From CAYPYI01 sp964415085 (lineage in GTDB: Bacteria; Bacillota; Clostridia; Tissierellales; Tissierellaceae): DNA of 16,616 nucleotides. Positions 14,961 to 16,616 of the stretch are shown here, piece after piece. The position numbers were made by a program, and so were the translations under genes. How positions within the stretch are numbered: position 1 is the first letter of the stretch; every line of letters starts with the position of its first letter. The notes below the pieces were generated by a model, which worked only from the letters and a program-made list of their open reading frames with translations, searched no databases and was not told where the DNA came from. The DNA lies in the NCBI GenBank assembly GCA_964415085.1, contig CAYPYI010000029.1:1-16616 (forward strand), written 5' to 3'.

Positions 14961-15722
14961 CTATCTCTCCTCATTCATTTTATTTATCATGCTAGCTAAG
15001 TAAGCTGCACCAAATCCATTGTCAATATTTACAACACTTACACCTGATGAACAAGAATTAAGCATGGATAATAAAGCCGTTAATCCATTTAAGTTTGTTC
15101 CATATCCCACACTAGTTGGTACTGCTATTACTGGTTTATCAACAAGTCCAGCTACAACACTTGTTAAAGCTCCCTCCATACCCGCTATTGTAATTATGAC
15201 ATTAGCCTCATTTATTCTATCTAAATTTCCTAGTAGTCTGTGAATACCTGCAACTCCAACATCATAAATTCTATCTACAGTATTTCCAAACACTTCACAA
15301 GTAATTGCTGCTTCTTCTGCTACTGCTATATCTGTAGTACCACCTGTTATAACTGCAATTTTATTTTTTGTTTTTTCTATTTCTTTTGGATTTACAATTA
15401 TTATTCTTGCATCTTCATGGTAAACTACACTTTCACATATTTCCAAGGCCGCTTCATATATATCTTTATTGGCCCTTGTTCCTAAAATATTAGACTCACC
15501 ACTATCAATCATGTATTGTAATATACCTTGTATTTGACTTTCTGTTTTGCCTTCACAGTATATTACCTCACTATATCCATTTCTTTTCTTTCTATTATTA
15601 TCTATTTTTGCATATCCTAAATCCTTATAGTTCATCTGTTCTATAAAACTTAAAACATCTTCTTCACTTATTTTTTCATTTTTATATTGATCTAATATAT
15701 ATTTTATATTATCTTTATCCAT
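14961..15722 (-). CDS. larB: LarB, NaAD carboxylase/hydrolase
   Basis: LarB carries out the first step of nickel-pincer nucleotide synthesis: carboxylation of the pyridine ring of nicotinic acid adenine dinucleotide at C5 and hydrolysis to pyridinium-3,5-biscarboxylic acid mononucleotide plus AMP. The 253-residue protein has an N-terminal helical part (1-50) and a PurE-like C-terminal domain. Recognisable segments are ILGTRANKD (79-87), VITGGTTDIAVAEEAA (124-139), VGVAGIHRLL (155-164), IAGMEGALTSVVAGL (179-193) and PTSVGYGTNLNGLTALLSMLNSC (202-224). Cys224 in NSCSSG corresponds to the cysteine that forms the covalent adduct with the substrate ring. The ATG at 15722 has AGAGGTG just upstream, next to the larE stop codon. 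It lies between larE and larC with gaps of 13 and 2 bases. Confidence 0.94.
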   Translation of the reverse strand: MDKDNIKYILDQYKNEKISEEDVLSFIEQMNYKDLGYAKIDNNRKKRNGYSEVIYCEGKTESQIQGILQYMIDSGESNILGTRANKDIYEAALEICESVVYHEDARIIIVNPKEIEKTKNKIAVITGGTTDIAVAEEAAITCEVFGNTVDRIYDVGVAGIHRLLGNLDRINEANVIITIAGMEGALTSVVAGLVDKPVIAVPTSVGYGTNLNGLTALLSMLNSCSSGVSVVNIDNGFGAAYLASMINKMNEER

Positions 15723-15735
15723 AATACACCTCTTT

Positions 15736-16539
15736 CTAAAGTATATTATTCATACTACCTGTTTTATATCCTGTTAAATCAAGTGATACAAAAACAAATC
15801 CTATACTTTTAAAGTATTTTTCAACTTTTTCATAGTCTTTTGATACTATAAACTTTTCTATATCTAGTTTATTAAGCTCTATTCTTGCTAGTTTTTCATG
15901 AACCCTAACCCTAAAATCCTTATATCCTAAATTATATAAGTAAGTTTCACTTAATTCTACTATATTTAGTTTTTCTTTTGTTATTTCTTCATCATATGGA
16001 ATTCTAGATGCTAAGCATGCCATAGATGGCTTATCCCAGGTTTTAATATTTTTACTTTTAGAAAGTAATCTTATTTCTTCTTTTGTAAAAGATAGCTCTT
16101 TTAAAGGAGAAATTATCTTAAGCTCCTCTAAAGCTTTAAGTCCAGGTCTATAATCAAGTGTATCGTCTTTGTTAGTACCATCTAACACTAAATATATATC
16201 TCTTTTTTCTGATACAGATATAATCTCTTGAAAAATCATTTTTTTACAATAGTAACATCTATCTTTAGGATTCTTTTTAAAATTTTCTATTCCTTCAATA
16301 TCAACATTTATTATTTCATGTTCTATATTTAACATCTTTGTATATAATTTACTGTCTTTTAACTCTTCTTTTAAGTTCATATCTCCATTTATTGTAACAG
16401 CTAGAATATTCTCATTACCTATTGCTTCATTAAGCGCATATAATAAAAAATTACTATCTACACCTGATGAATAAGCTAAGGCAACTTTTTCAAATTGTCT
16501 TAAATAACTTAACAAGTCATTATATTTTTCATCTAACAT
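15736..16539 (-). CDS. larE: LarE, ATP-dependent sulfur transferase of cofactor synthesis
   Basis: LarE activates each carboxylate of the LarB product with ATP and converts it to a thiocarboxylate. The 267-residue length is typical. The PP-loop is AYSSGVDSN (22-30), and the pyrophosphatase fold continues with LDGTNKDDTLDYRPG (119-133). Cys175 in KPSMACLASRIPY matches the sulfur-donating Cys176 of the L. plantarum enzyme. A CxxC pair, Cys95 and Cys98 (RCYYCKK), is also present. LarE enzymes with all three cysteines, such as that of Thermotoga maritima, bind a [4Fe-4S] cluster and can turn over without destroying themselves, so this one is probably that type. The ATG at 16539 has only a weak binding site (AAAGTGTGA). 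It is the first gene of the larE-larB-larC operon. Confidence 0.94.
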   Translation of the reverse strand: MLDEKYNDLLSYLRQFEKVALAYSSGVDSNFLLYALNEAIGNENILAVTINGDMNLKEELKDSKLYTKMLNIEHEIINVDIEGIENFKKNPKDRCYYCKKMIFQEIISVSEKRDIYLVLDGTNKDDTLDYRPGLKALEELKIISPLKELSFTKEEIRLLSKSKNIKTWDKPSMACLASRIPYDEEITKEKLNIVELSETYLYNLGYKDFRVRVHEKLARIELNKLDIEKFIVSKDYEKVEKYFKSIGFVFVSLDLTGYKTGSMNNIL

Positions 16540-16570
16540 TTAATCACACTTTCTTGTTTTATATAAAACT

Positions 16571-16576
16571 ATTATA
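16571..16576 (-). promoter_or_regulatory. Probable -10 box of the lar operon
   Basis: A perfect TATAAT on the minus strand lies 31 bases upstream of the larE start. The -35 region has only a weak match (TTCATT at 17 bases). No riboswitch or operator-like repeat is visible in the 40 bases left before the window ends. Confidence 0.5.
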
Positions 16577-16616
16577 CCTTATATATAATAAATAATGAAA
16601 CTAAAGAAAATTCATA

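Overview
The window is AT-rich, with genes close to a 30% GC style, strong AGGAGG-type ribosome binding sites and several TTG start codons. The gene content (class II FBP aldolase, GlpX-type bisphosphatase, SLH-anchored surface protein, GlnK/GlnL-like two-component system, Lar cofactor genes) fits a low-GC anaerobic Firmicute of the Clostridia/Tissierellia type. I cannot name the species. All genes look chromosomal. I see no mobile element, CRISPR array, rRNA or tRNA.

Left part (1-5482, all on the minus strand). pyrG has its own promoter and terminator. It is followed by a second operon, fba - tal - glpX - rho, with rho running off the left edge. The order is that of Bacillus subtilis (pyrG - ywjG - spo0F - fbaA - ywjH/tal - murAB - glpX - rho) with ywjG, spo0F and murA absent, so this is an inherited core neighbourhood. 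The operon combines fructose-bisphosphate and sedoheptulose-level carbon handling with the transcription terminator Rho. The surprise is pyrG. Its CTP synthase has lost the glutaminase nucleophile (Cys to Gly at 382) and the catalytic His (to Gln at 505), while the synthetase half is intact. The encoded enzyme should use free ammonia and not glutamine.

Middle (5483-12480). On the plus strand, a 701-residue secreted SLH-domain protein is followed after 15 bases by alanine dehydrogenase. A shared bidirectional terminator separates them from a minus-strand group: a GlnK/GlnL-like sensor kinase and response regulator, then a GltS sodium/glutamate symporter. Alanine dehydrogenase, glutamate uptake and a glutamine/glutamate-type sensor next to an apparently ammonia-dependent CTP synthase suggest an amino-acid-fermenting organism with plentiful internal ammonia. 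That last step is inference.

Right part (12481-16616). A small plus-strand gene encodes a 70-residue protein with an unbroken glycine zipper: eight glycines at exact four-residue spacing. Facing it is a minus-strand operon, larE - larB - larC - mutarotase-like gene, for the nickel-pincer nucleotide cofactor of lactate racemase-type enzymes. larC is split into two frames joined by a textbook -1 slippery run (nine A then G, with a stop codon at once), as in the programmed frameshift known for LarC. The last gene is a degenerate aldose-1-epimerase-like protein, translationally coupled to larC. No larA is in the window.
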